This document shows positions 8,591 to 17,039 of a stretch of DNA of 64,000 bases, one piece after another (position 1 is the stretch's first letter; each line of letters opens with the position of its first letter). This DNA comes from Pseudoalteromonas sp. S16_S37 (GTDB lineage: Bacteria; Pseudomonadota; Gammaproteobacteria; Enterobacterales; Alteromonadaceae): the NCBI RefSeq assembly GCF_014694405.1, contig NZ_JAAUWV010000009.1:61649-125648 (forward strand). The letters are read 5' to 3'. Position numbers and translations under genes: made by a program. The notes under the pieces were generated by a model. That model was not told the DNA's origin and did no database searches. It worked only from the letters and a program-made list of their open reading frames with translations.

Positions 8591-11026
8591 TTACTGATTG
8601 TGCAGTGCGTATGCTGGCTCGTTGACCAAAGCTCGTTTGGTGGGCAAATAAGTTGCCAGTAATACCACCGCCGACAGTAACAGCGTTAATATTACGGCCG
8701 CAATGGCCACATCCATAAATTCCACCCCAATGGGGACCGACATTGTATATCCTAAGGCCAAACCAATGGCTAACCCCGGTACAGCACCTAGCAATAACTG
8801 CTTAGTACCTGAAGCAATAAATTCAGCGGTGATCCTTTGCTCACTCGCGCCTAACGCGCGTTTTACACCAATTTCTTGTGTGCGTTGAGAAATCGTATTT
8901 GCCATTACGCCATAGATCCCACTGGCGGCCAACAAGAATGAAGCTAAGCCAAACAACATCAATACACCACCCACAAATCTCAGTGGTGCAACACGTTGTG
9001 ATAAACGCTCATCTAAGCTGCCAACGTCAAAAATAGGCAGTTCTGGGGCGATGTCATTAACCGCTTTGGTGAGCGCCATCTTAGCACTGGCCATATCGCT
9101 ATTGATGTTTGCCGCAACGAACAAGGATGAACGTGGCGCTTGCGCAAATGGTAAATAAACTGAAGGCATTTTTATCTCTTTATCTCTGTTAGGCATATTC
9201 TGAACAATATGCTTAATTACCCCCACAATGGTAAACCAAGGACCTTTTGTGCCATTTTCACTGATGAACTGTATTCTTTGGCCGATTGGCTGGGTTGTTG
9301 TCATATATTGCTCTACAAAGCTGTCGGTCACAATTACGGTATGATTTTCGGCTTTGTTGTCAGAGTCGCTAAAGAAACGCCCCTCAACCAATTGTGCATC
9401 TAAATTACTTAAAGAGCCCGGTAATACCGCAATTTGGTTAGCTCGCGGGTAGCTAGATAAGTTCTGTTGGCTATATTCTTGAGTGGCAACGGCGATGGCT
9501 GGGCGTTGGTCGCTAAAGCCAGGAAGCCTCGACATAACCACCGTATCGTGCAGAGCATTTTGAGTGCTTAACTTAGTTTTAAGGGCCTGTACAAACTGTA
9601 CCTTTTGCTCGTCTGTCGCATAGCTTTCTTGCGGCAGAGCAATCTGACCAATCAGTTTATTGCTGGTGTTTACGCCATAGTCGGCATACGTCGCTTTAAA
9701 GCTTGCTGTGATCATCACCGCAGCAACGATTAAAATCGTGATAGACAAAAACACCTCACCCACCACCAGTGCTTTATTGAGCTTACCGGCGTTTTTACCA
9801 AGTGCACCACGTGTGCCATCGCGCAGTACCGCATTAAAGTCGCCATTGATATTGCGCCAAGCGGGTAAAAATCCAGTAACAAAAATAGTCCCCACTAAAA
9901 AGGCAAAAAAGATTTTTAGCGTATACGCATCAATGCCAAAGTCCCACCAAAATGGTGGTCTATCGGTAAAAAACTGGTTTGTGACCGTTTGAGTTACTTC
10001 TAATCCCCAGCCCATCACAAGTAAGCCAATTAGGCCTCCTAGGCCACAGATAAAAATGCTTTCCCATAACAATTGACTTAATAAACGCCCAGTTGGTGCA
10101 CCTAATGCCACTCTAATGGCAGTTTCTTGCGAGCGTTCTACAGCTCTTGATAGTAATAAATTGCCGACGTTAACAGAGGCGAGCACCAAAATTAAAACCG
10201 CGGCCAAATGCATCACATACACAACGGGCATGCCACCATCTGCGGTAGACATATGCATGGTTAACGCATAGGCGCTTAAGCCCGAATTGGTTTTAGGATA
10301 GCGCTCCGCGAGGCGCTGCATGATTAAGTTCAACTCTTGGTCTATCTGCTCAATGCTAACGCCTGGTTTTCGCAGTGCAAGCCCCGTTACCAAGCTATTT
10401 TGCTCTCTGGTGACTTGTTCAGTATTATCACGCAAAGGGCGCCATAACTGCGCACGACGCGGAAAATAATACCCCTCTGGCATAACCCCAATTACGCGAT
10501 GGTTTAGACCATTAATTTTAATGCTTTGTGATAATACATCAGCTTGCCCAGCAAATTGGTTTTGCCATAAATCGTAGCCAATAACCGCGACATTCTCACC
10601 ACCCACTTTGTCTTCTTCAGTGCTAAATGTTCTGCCCAGAATCGGCGCTGTGCGCGTAAGTGAGAAGATGTTTGCGCGCGCATCTGTGGCGCTGTATCTG
10701 CGAGCACCATCTCTACCTGATACGCTCACTGTTTCATTGCGATATGCACTAAATTCGCTGACACTGGTTAGATTAGCTTTAACCTGTGCAAAATCATGCA
10801 GATTAAACTCTCCAAAATGACGTTTGCCATTAATCGAAGTTGTTATTTCAATGATATGTTCACCGTCTTCAAACGGCAGGGGTTTAAACAGCATGGTGTT
10901 CATAAATGAAAATAAATAAACACTTAAACCAATGCCGGTTGCCATTACAAACACGGTTAAAGCGCTAAAGCTGGGCTTTTTGGCCAATAAACGCATGGCA
11001 TATTTAATATCGTTGCGAATACTCAT
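8591..11026 (-). CDS. MacB-like ABC transporter permease (FtsX type)
   Basis: An 811-residue permease with two MacB_PCD-FtsX units: transmembrane helix at about 20-42, a large periplasmic domain, a three-helix FtsX core around 275-400, a second periplasmic domain and a C-terminal FtsX core ending at about 805. The N-terminus MSIRNDIKYAMRLLAKKPSFSALTV is typical. Such proteins use ATP mechanically to drive export from the periplasm (peptides, lipopeptides, lipids). The ATPase is a separate gene, unlike MacB itself where it is fused. It lies 10 bp downstream of the ATPase in the same operon. The substrate is unknown. Confidence 0.9.
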   Translation of the reverse strand: MSIRNDIKYAMRLLAKKPSFSALTVFVMATGIGLSVYLFSFMNTMLFKPLPFEDGEHIIEITTSINGKRHFGEFNLHDFAQVKANLTSVSEFSAYRNETVSVSGRDGARRYSATDARANIFSLTRTAPILGRTFSTEEDKVGGENVAVIGYDLWQNQFAGQADVLSQSIKINGLNHRVIGVMPEGYYFPRRAQLWRPLRDNTEQVTREQNSLVTGLALRKPGVSIEQIDQELNLIMQRLAERYPKTNSGLSAYALTMHMSTADGGMPVVYVMHLAAVLILVLASVNVGNLLLSRAVERSQETAIRVALGAPTGRLLSQLLWESIFICGLGGLIGLLVMGWGLEVTQTVTNQFFTDRPPFWWDFGIDAYTLKIFFAFLVGTIFVTGFLPAWRNINGDFNAVLRDGTRGALGKNAGKLNKALVVGEVFLSITILIVAAVMITASFKATYADYGVNTSNKLIGQIALPQESYATDEQKVQFVQALKTKLSTQNALHDTVVMSRLPGFSDQRPAIAVATQEYSQQNLSSYPRANQIAVLPGSLSNLDAQLVEGRFFSDSDNKAENHTVIVTDSFVEQYMTTTQPIGQRIQFISENGTKGPWFTIVGVIKHIVQNMPNRDKEIKMPSVYLPFAQAPRSSLFVAANINSDMASAKMALTKAVNDIAPELPIFDVGSLDERLSQRVAPLRFVGGVLMLFGLASFLLAASGIYGVMANTISQRTQEIGVKRALGASEQRITAEFIASGTKQLLLGAVPGLAIGLALGYTMSVPIGVEFMDVAIAAVILTLLLSAVVLLATYLPTKRALVNEPAYALHNQ

Positions 11027-11036
11027 AACTTAGCCC

Positions 11037-11765
11037 TTATACATTGATGGCTTCAGCATCATGTGCTTTAGCAGTGTGGGTTTTGTGATCAGAGATAATC
11101 CGGCCGTCTAACACTTCGATATTACGCTGTGCACGCTCCGCTGAACGTGGATCGTGCGTAACCATACAAATGGTGGCACCTTCGCGATGCAGCTGATCAA
11201 GCAAGGCCAATACATCGTGAGCATTTTTAGAGTCGAGGTTACCAGTTGGCTCGTCCGCTAGAATTAGGCTGGGAGAGCCTGCAATTGCCCGCGCAATTGC
11301 GACACGTTGCTGCTGACCACCAGATAACTGAGACGGATAATGGTTAACTCTGTGGCTCATGTTAACTTTGGCTAAGGCTTCGGCAGCCATTTGCTTGATT
11401 TGCGATTTAGTTAAGTCTTTACGGTAGGTAAGTGGTAACTCCACATTTTCCATCACATCTAAATCGCTGATCAGATTAAACGACTGAAAGATAAAACCTA
11501 TCTGTTTATTTCTGATCTGAGCACGCTGTGCTTTGCTGAGCTGACTCACCTCGTGGCCTGCTAACTGGTAGCTGCCTGACGTTGGCGTATCTAATAACCC
11601 CAACAAAGACAGCAAGGTTGACTTACCCGAGCCTGAAGGCCCTGATATCGCAATATATTCTTGTTTAAATACTTGCAGTGATATGTCGTTCAGCGCATGG
11701 GTTTCTAAGTCGTCAGAATAAAATACTTTGCTTAGGTTTTTCAGTTGTAATACACATTGAGTCAT
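11037..11765 (-). CDS. ABC transporter ATP-binding protein, LolD/MacB type
   Basis: A 242-residue ATPase with Walker [10 protein letters not shown] (42-50), Q-loop around 94 (IFQSFN), signature LSGGQQ (147-152), Walker B LILADEPT (167-174) and the H-loop VTHD near 199. The closest family is LolD/MacB/YknY-like ATPases that drive FtsX-type permeases. It is encoded between the adaptor (9 bp upstream) and the permease (10 bp downstream), so it energises that pair. The short tail after the H-loop is Asp/His-rich and not conserved. Confidence 0.93.
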   Translation of the reverse strand: MTQCVLQLKNLSKVFYSDDLETHALNDISLQVFKQEYIAISGPSGSGKSTLLSLLGLLDTPTSGSYQLAGHEVSQLSKAQRAQIRNKQIGFIFQSFNLISDLDVMENVELPLTYRKDLTKSQIKQMAAEALAKVNMSHRVNHYPSQLSGGQQQRVAIARAIAGSPSLILADEPTGNLDSKNAHDVLALLDQLHREGATICMVTHDPRSAERAQRNIEVLDGRIISDHKTHTAKAHDAEAINV

Positions 11766-11774
11766 GATGCTTTC

Positions 11775-13025
11775 CTAATTGATTCTAAATTGAGTGTAGC
11801 TTTCAAAGCGGCTTGGATCAGAGGTGACAACCTGATCGCCCTCTTGAAGGCCTTGAATGATTTGTACATAACTGACAGACCCTAAACCTAGCTGTACTGC
11901 TGTGCGCTCAGCCATTAAACCATCTGAACTTAGTTTGTAAATACTGGATTGGGTCTGACTTTGTGAAAACAGGGGGCGTGACACGTATAAGGTATCGCTT
12001 AGCTGTGCAATGACTATCTCGCCGTTAACACTGAGCGCTGGACGTGCATCACTGGGCAGTGGTTGGGTAAACGCAACATCAACTTGAACATTGCCTTGCA
12101 CAACCTCGGGGTCAATACGGGTAATGTGGCCAAGCACTTGATTGTTTTGAGTATCAATGGTGACCTTTTGGCCTACTGCGATTTGTTGAATTTGAATTTC
12201 TGGAATTTGTAGCTCAGCAATTAACGCATTTTGGTTGGCAAGCTTGGCAATATTACTGCCCATGCTCACGTGCTGACCGACCTCTACGGGGAGCGCTAAA
12301 ATAATGCTATCGATAGAAGCGCGTACGGTGAGTTCGTTCACTTGTGTTTGAATGCGCGATACTCGGTTTTTTAATTGATTTAGCCGAGCAAAGCGGGCGT
12401 GTTGTTGTGCTTGCCAGCTTTTGGTTGATTCGGTCATTTGCACTTTGGCAGAGCGTAAAGCTTGCTGTGCTTGTTCAAGCGCAATTTTAGCGCGCTGAAA
12501 ATCCAGTTTAGACACCGCACCTGTTGCAATTAACTCTTGGTGCGCTTGATATTCGTGCTCTGCGCCAGCGAGTGCCATTTGTGCGTTAAGTATGTCTGAG
12601 CGCTGCTTTGCGATTGCTGCTTGCTCTGCTAAGTCACTGGCTTTGTGCTCGGCTTCTAATGCAGAAAGTTCCCACTTGGCTTCACCCAGTTCTTGCTCTA
12701 AACGCGGGTTAGTGAGGCGTACTATCTCATCACCTTGGCGTACTTGTTGGCCTGGTTTGTATAGCAGTGCTTCAACCTTGGCGTCACCGCTGGCCGATAG
12801 CCACTGTACTTTTTCGGGCACTAATACACCGTTGCCACGTACAGTAACGGTAAAGTCACCTCGTTGAACTTGGCTGATCACCAAAGAGTCGGCTTTTAGC
12901 GTCAGCTCGGCGCGACCAAACTGCCAAAGCTGGTATGCAGCAAAAAGCATTATTACGATTGCGACACATGCCAAGATATATTTATGCATAGGCGTGGTCT
13001 TTTTTGCTGATATAGCAATGTCCAT
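11775..13025 (-). CDS. HlyD/MacA-like periplasmic adaptor of efflux system
   Basis: A 416-residue membrane fusion protein: short cytoplasmic N-terminus, one transmembrane helix (about 17-34), beta-barrel/lipoyl halves around a long coiled coil (about 105-225, rich in Glu, Ala, Gln, Lys) and a C-terminal membrane-proximal domain. It connects the inner-membrane ABC exporter to an outer-membrane channel, which is not encoded nearby; a TolC-like protein must be supplied from elsewhere. It is the first gene of the operon and lies directly downstream of the sigma-54 promoter, with about 28 nt between the likely transcription start and ATG. Confidence 0.9.
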   Translation of the reverse strand: MDIAISAKKTTPMHKYILACVAIVIMLFAAYQLWQFGRAELTLKADSLVISQVQRGDFTVTVRGNGVLVPEKVQWLSASGDAKVEALLYKPGQQVRQGDEIVRLTNPRLEQELGEAKWELSALEAEHKASDLAEQAAIAKQRSDILNAQMALAGAEHEYQAHQELIATGAVSKLDFQRAKIALEQAQQALRSAKVQMTESTKSWQAQQHARFARLNQLKNRVSRIQTQVNELTVRASIDSIILALPVEVGQHVSMGSNIAKLANQNALIAELQIPEIQIQQIAVGQKVTIDTQNNQVLGHITRIDPEVVQGNVQVDVAFTQPLPSDARPALSVNGEIVIAQLSDTLYVSRPLFSQSQTQSSIYKLSSDGLMAERTAVQLGLGSVSYVQIIQGLQEGDQVVTSDPSRFESYTQFRIN

Positions 13026-13062
13026 GAAAGCTCCTAATAAAATTCATGATGATGAGCTTTGA

Positions 13063-13079
13063 TTGCAGACACTGTGCCA
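13063..13079 (-). promoter_or_regulatory. Sigma-54 (-24/-12) promoter of the efflux/two-component operon
   Basis: Read on the minus strand: TGGCACAGTGTCTGCAA. The -24 GG and -12 GC are exactly 10 bp apart, and TGGCAC is a perfect -24 element (consensus TGGCAC-N5-TTGC). Predicted transcription starts near 13053, 28 nt before the adaptor ATG. The operon encodes a sigma-54 activator, which supports the call. Confidence 0.88.
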
Positions 13080-13130
13080 AACTTCAAGATATTGAAATTT
13101 AATGATTTATTTTTGTTTTTGTTTTTTGAA

Positions 13131-13174
13131 TCCCAAAAGTGGGACTGGGAATGAGACAGATCCCAAAGTTGAGA
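13131..13174 (-). promoter_or_regulatory. Upstream activator sites for the NtrC-type regulator
   Basis: A perfect palindrome TCCCAAAAGTGGGA (13131-13144) and a second imperfect copy TCCCAAAGTTGAGA (13161-13174), spaced 30 bp start-to-start and lying about 60-110 bp upstream of the -24 element, the usual place for enhancer sites. An intervening TGGGAATGAGAC (13146-13157) may be a further half-site. The regulator encoded in the operon is the likely ligand. Confidence 0.72.
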
Positions 13175-13289
13175 CTGATATCATGACCACGAGTAATGCC
13201 AAATAGGGTAGAGATCACTTGGCTTTCACGGTACAGTTGCGCTCATATGTATTAAGCATAAAAATTAGTGGCTCAGATAAGGGATTTTG

Positions 13290-14180
13290 GTGCGTTACCT
13301 CACTGTATTAAGTTATGTTCTAGTTGGGCTTTTTTGCTCATTGGCGAAAGCCACTGACACGGTGCGTTACAATATTGCACAGCATATGTACGACCCAAAG
13401 CAAGCGTACTACCTATCTGTGTTGCAATTAGCGTTAGAAAAAAGCGCGCATAAATATGGTGATTACCAACTTATACCGCTATCACTTGATGAGGCGCCTC
13501 AGGGCAGAACACTGGACTTGCTCGCAAACAAAGATATTTTAGATGTGCATTGGAGTGTTACTTCAATTGAGCGAGAACAACAGCTTGGTACGGTATATGT
13601 TCCTCTCATGCGTGGTTTAATGGGCGCGCGCTTGTTTTTGATCCACAAAGACAATGTACAGATTTTTGCCAACATACAGAACGCTCAGAAGCTAAAGCAA
13701 TATTCGTTTGGTAGTGGTATTGATTGGCCCGACACCAAAATATATGAAAGGAACGATATTGATGTTGCCACCAGTGACGGCTCTCATTTGCATGACATGT
13801 TGGCACATAAGCGCTTTGATTTGTTTCCGCGTGCTTTGCACGAACCATGGAGCGAAATAGCCAATAGAGCAGATTTGGTTGTAGAAGCCAACTTTGCACT
13901 GTGTTATCCCACTGTGATGTATTTTTTTGTTAATAAAGACAATCATAGATTAAGAAAACGCCTTACCTATGGACTAGAAAAAGCGATAGAAGATGGCAGC
14001 TTTGAAAAGCGTTGGCAGGCTAACCCTATCATTGCACAGGCACTGTTGAAGAGTCATTTATCTGATCGCAAAGTGCTCAAAATCAACAATCCTTTTATGA
14101 GTATACGCACCCGAGACACCTTGCAAGTTGCCCGCTACCTCTACCAGCCGCTGCAACAATGCGTAATGCCCTCATTATGA
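13290..14180 (+). CDS. Periplasmic substrate-binding-like protein, unknown ligand
   Basis: About 296 residues from the GTG at 13290 (AAGGGA ribosome binding site six bases upstream; a TTG at 13287 is also in frame). An N-terminal signal peptide ends near residue 22 (...LAKATDT). The rest has the character of a divergent family-3 solute-binding protein: an N-terminal lobe, GARLFLIHK near the hinge, and a C-terminal helix region with KRLTYGLEKAIEDGSFEKRW, a segment typical of these folds. No transporter is adjacent, so it may be a stand-alone sensor or orphan. It is transcribed divergently from the efflux operon and shares its upstream region. Confidence 0.7.
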   Translation: MRYLTVLSYVLVGLFCSLAKATDTVRYNIAQHMYDPKQAYYLSVLQLALEKSAHKYGDYQLIPLSLDEAPQGRTLDLLANKDILDVHWSVTSIEREQQLGTVYVPLMRGLMGARLFLIHKDNVQIFANIQNAQKLKQYSFGSGIDWPDTKIYERNDIDVATSDGSHLHDMLAHKRFDLFPRALHEPWSEIANRADLVVEANFALCYPTVMYFFVNKDNHRLRKRLTYGLEKAIEDGSFEKRWQANPIIAQALLKSHLSDRKVLKINNPFMSIRTRDTLQVARYLYQPLQQCVMPSL

Positions 14181-14210
14181 GGGCTCTACTCTACACAACT
14201 CGGATAAACG

Positions 14211-14651
14211 TTAAGCAGCTTGTTTTTGTGTGCTTACTTTGTTGCTTAGCACCTGATCGATACTCCATTGACCCGCCCCATGCGCTGCTAGCATTAAAAA
14301 ACCGCCCGCCATGGCAATATTTTTAAAGAACATAATAAATTGCATTTGGTCGGCCAAATTTGCATGAAATAGCACCGCGCTTACTACACTAAAACCTGCA
14401 AATGCCAGCGCCGTTACTCTGCTCAGTAGCCCTGTAAGAATAAACACACCACCAATAAGCTCAAAAGCAATCACTAATGGTAATAGCTCTGCAGGCAACC
14501 CTGCTGATGCCATGTATTGGGCATTGCCATCAAAATATTGGATTTTGTTTAAGCCAGCCAAAATGAAAATGGCCGATAAACCAAAACGTGCCAATAATAC
14601 CGATGCGTTAGCAAAAAGGGTGTTGTTTACAAATGGATTAATGATGTTCAT
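14211..14651 (-). CDS. DoxX family membrane protein
   Basis: A 146-residue DoxX-type integral membrane protein with four predicted helices; the N-terminal helix carries LLARFGLSAIFILAGLNKI, and ELIGGVFILTGLLSRVTALAF is the usual family core. DoxX-like proteins are linked to redox, thiol and electrophile stress, but the biochemical role is mostly undefined. The gene faces away from an AraC-type regulator across a 216-bp intergenic region, so regulation by that protein is a reasonable guess. Confidence 0.9.
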   Translation of the reverse strand: MNIINPFVNNTLFANASVLLARFGLSAIFILAGLNKIQYFDGNAQYMASAGLPAELLPLVIAFELIGGVFILTGLLSRVTALAFAGFSVVSAVLFHANLADQMQFIMFFKNIAMAGGFLMLAAHGAGQWSIDQVLSNKVSTQKQAA

Positions 14652-14867
14652 AGTCGTTCCTCAATAAGTAAGTTGTTAAGTCAGTTTTAGGTGACTGATG
14701 AAATAAGTTTATATTCTTATTGGTGGATTAAAATTAGTATATTCAGCAGTTATCATTCTTTTAAATAGAATTTTTATTTGAAAAAAGTATTACAGCAATT
14801 TCAATCAAGACATTTACAATCAACCTAACCATACTATGCGTTTTTGAAGAGCAGTGGGGGAAACAAA

Positions 14868-15734
14868 GTGTGTAAAGAGTCTTTAGAGCGCCGAATTAAA
14901 AGAGTATGCGATTACATTGCTCATCACTTAGATGGCCAGCTTGACTTAGCGCAACTCAGTGAGGTGGCGGCATTGTCTCGATACCACTTTCATCGCGTAT
15001 TTTTAGCCTATACCGGTGTAAGCGTGATTAAGTTCTTACAATTAGCTCGGTTAAAAAGAGCCTCCTTTCAACTGGCGTTTGAGCTGGATATGAAAATTAT
15101 CGACATCGCCTTAGAGGCGCAATTTGATAGCAGTGAAGCGTTCTCTCGCGCATTTAAACGCACCTTTTCGCAAACGCCAAGTCAGTTTAGACAAAATCCA
15201 GATTGGCCAAACTGGTATCGAGTCTATGAACTCACTTTGCCAGATAGCAAAGGTAGTTTAGATGTGTCGATAGTCGAATTTTCCCACACGCCCATTGCAT
15301 ACTTAACCCACTGTGGCGGTCCTCAACGCGTATACGAAAGTGCAGGCCAGTTTGTTGCTTGGCGTAGACAAAGCCAGTGCTCACCTATTGTGCACTGTCG
15401 TACCTTTGGCATTCCCAATGGCGACCCAAATACCATGGCTGAATCGGATTTTAGATTTAAAATATGCGGCTCTCTGCCCCATAACAGTACCACCATACCC
15501 GACAACGCATTTGGCGTAAAAGCAGGTGCCATCCCCGCCATGCGCTGCGCAAAAGCCACCCACATTGGTAGTCACGACTCTTTAGAAAACACCATTTACG
15601 CTTTATACGAAAAATGGTTACCGCAAAGCCAAGAAGCGCTTGGCGACCACCCCGTATTTTTTGAATACCTAAATCTTATTCATGAAGTAGACGAATGTGA
15701 TTTACGCACCGAGGTGTATCTGCCATTGGTGTGA
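14868..15734 (+). CDS. AraC-family regulator with GyrI-like ligand domain
   Basis: A 288-residue regulator from the GTG at 14868, chosen because GGGGGA lies just upstream; a TTG at 14844 would add eight residues. The N-terminal half holds two AraC helix-turn-helices (LAQLSEVAALSRYHFHRVF and IIDIALEAQFDSSEAFSRAFKRTF, ending TPSQFRQ). The C-terminal half (about 120-288) is a GyrI/SOUL-like domain that binds small amphipathic or cationic molecules in Rob- and BmrR-like regulators. It is therefore likely to be a ligand-responsive activator, with the divergent doxX as the first candidate target. Confidence 0.9.
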   Translation: MCKESLERRIKRVCDYIAHHLDGQLDLAQLSEVAALSRYHFHRVFLAYTGVSVIKFLQLARLKRASFQLAFELDMKIIDIALEAQFDSSEAFSRAFKRTFSQTPSQFRQNPDWPNWYRVYELTLPDSKGSLDVSIVEFSHTPIAYLTHCGGPQRVYESAGQFVAWRRQSQCSPIVHCRTFGIPNGDPNTMAESDFRFKICGSLPHNSTTIPDNAFGVKAGAIPAMRCAKATHIGSHDSLENTIYALYEKWLPQSQEALGDHPVFFEYLNLIHEVDECDLRTEVYLPLV

Positions 15735-15943
15735 TAAATAGGCTGGTTGTAAGTGGAGATAAGTGTAAAGGGGGGTTACAGTGTTTGTATTGCTACAATT
15801 TGTGGGTTTTAAATTTACACTTTATTTCCTTATTGATAAGGTTGAGTTTTAGGTTTTATAAAAACCTTAAATATGTTCTTTAAGAAGTTGGTACATTTCA
15901 CAGACATATTTTTTACTATATAAAACAATCATGTATATTTAGA
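15735..15943 (+). promoter_or_regulatory. Leader of CRISPR array 1
   Basis: AT-rich, gene-free stretch directly upstream of the first repeat. It shares TGTTCTTTAA (15874-15883) and an 18-bp segment matching 16 of 18 positions with the array 2 leader (26993-27010). Its repeat-proximal end reads GTATATTTAGA, two bases shorter than the array 2 leader end GTATACTTTTAGA, so the integration anchor may be impaired. Confidence 0.7.
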
Positions 15944-16217
15944 GTGTTCCCCGTACACACGGGGCTGAACCGAAAAATATTGCAATATAGATAATTATGG
16001 GAGGGTGTTCCCCGTACACACGGGGCTGAACCGTTTCGATCTGTTCTTCTAAATCCATATATTCTGTGTTCCCCGTACACACGGGGCTGAACCGACTCAA
16101 CATCAAAGGCAGAGGTGTTTGCGCAAGTGTTCCCCGTACACACGGGGCTGAACCGCGGTAACGTTGAGCGCTATAGAGACGGACTAAAGTGTTCCCCGTA
16201 CCCACGGGGTTAAATCG
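15944..16217 (+). CRISPR. CRISPR array 1 (type I-E, 5 repeats, 4 spacers)
   Basis: 29-bp repeats at 15944, 16005, 16066, 16127 and 16189; spacers of 32, 32, 32 and 33 bp. Repeats 1-4 are identical: GTGTTCCCCG then TACACACGGGGCTGAACCG. Repeat 5 differs: the middle is TACCCACGGGG, as in array 2, and the end TTAAATCG is degenerate, so this is the old, leader-distal end. The stem CCCCGT...ACGGGG is typical of type I-E repeats processed by Cas6e. Leader and repeat orientation place transcription rightwards. Array 1 is small and probably adapts poorly compared with array 2. Confidence 0.97.
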
Positions 16218-16239
16218 TTTCCAATGGGAACGCTATGGG

Positions 16240-16245
16240 TATAAT
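16240..16245 (+). promoter_or_regulatory. Perfect -10 box upstream of the Uma2-like gene
   Basis: TATAAT preceded by TGGG, about 64 bp before the Uma2 start codon. No good -35 is seen. It lies inside the pseudo-spacer between repeat 5 of array 1 and the decayed repeat at 16248-16276. Confidence 0.5.
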
Positions 16246-16247
16246 AT

Positions 16248-16276
16248 AAACGTATCGTAAGTACAGGGTTTAATCG
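16248..16276 (+). repeat. Decayed CRISPR repeat beyond array 1
   Basis: Aligned without gaps to repeat 5, about 16 of 29 bases match, concentrated in the 3' half (CAGGGTTTAATCG against ACGGGGTTAAATCG). It follows repeat 5 after a 30-bp spacer-sized interval. The 5' half of the hairpin is lost, so Cas6e processing is doubtful. It shows either array erosion or a CRISPR-derived guide. Confidence 0.6.
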
Positions 16277-16308
16277 CAATAACTCATAACAGAACCTTAG
16301 GAGTTTGC

Positions 16309-16899
16309 ATGCCAATTGCTAAAAATAATGATGCTTTGTCCCCAGAAGCCTACTTACTTGGAGAACTGAAGAGCGCTGTTAAACATGAGCTGATCGATGG
16401 GCAAGTGTATGCAATGGCAGGTGCCAGTGCTAATCATGAGCGGATTTGTCAAAATATGGCAAGAAAGCTGGGTAATCACCTTGAAGGGTCACCGTGTGAA
16501 CCTTTCGGTTCAGATATGAAAGTGCGCGTACGTGATAATTTTTACTACCCCGATGTGTCGGTGGATTGTCATTTTGATGAATCAGAGCCTTATTTCACAA
16601 CCACTCCGATTGTTATTGTGGAAGTAATTTCCCGTTCAACCCGAAAAATGGACGAAAAAGTTAAATTACTTGAGTACATCAATATTCCCACGTTAGAAGA
16701 ATACGTAGTGATCGAACAAGATGTTGCAGATATCACCGTATATAGAAAGAGTGATGACTGGCGCTCTACACACTATTTTTTAGGTGAAGTGTTTACCTTA
16801 AACTCAATAGACTGCGAAATCTCTGTAGCCGATCTATATCGCCGTGTTCAAAATGAGGACGTTTTATTATTTTTAGAGCAGCAGAAAACGAGCTCCTAA
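16309..16899 (+). CDS. Uma2-family (DUF820) putative restriction-like nuclease
   Basis: A 196-residue Uma2 protein with the PD-(D/E)XK-type fold. Visible: HELIDGQVYAMAGAS at the N-terminus, PDVSVD (Asp about 84), and VIVEVISRST followed by DEKVKLLEYINIPTLEEYVVIE, the usual Uma2 core. The ATG has AGGAG upstream. The family is abundant in cyanobacteria and Planctomycetes and its biological role is unsettled; a DNA endonuclease function is inferred from the fold. It sits between the eroding end of array 1 and the WYL regulator, on the same strand as the cas operon. It is not a standard type I-E component, so it may be a passenger inserted at the array end or an accessory nuclease. Confidence 0.88.
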   Translation: MPIAKNNDALSPEAYLLGELKSAVKHELIDGQVYAMAGASANHERICQNMARKLGNHLEGSPCEPFGSDMKVRVRDNFYYPDVSVDCHFDESEPYFTTTPIVIVEVISRSTRKMDEKVKLLEYINIPTLEEYVVIEQDVADITVYRKSDDWRSTHYFLGEVFTLNSIDCEISVADLYRRVQNEDVLLFLEQQKTSS

Positions 16900-17039
16900 C
16901 TAGGTTACAAGTTCAATATTTAGCTTGTCATTCAAAGCCTCACCAGAACATTTCAAACCCCTAAAACCCTAAAGTGATATAAATCAAGAAAACAAAATAC
17001 GTTTATGCTACATTAAATTAACTTTTGATGGAGCATAGT

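Noticed and set aside
15916..16205. Minus-strand open frames through array 1
   Set aside because: Repeat-derived translation of the array, not genes.
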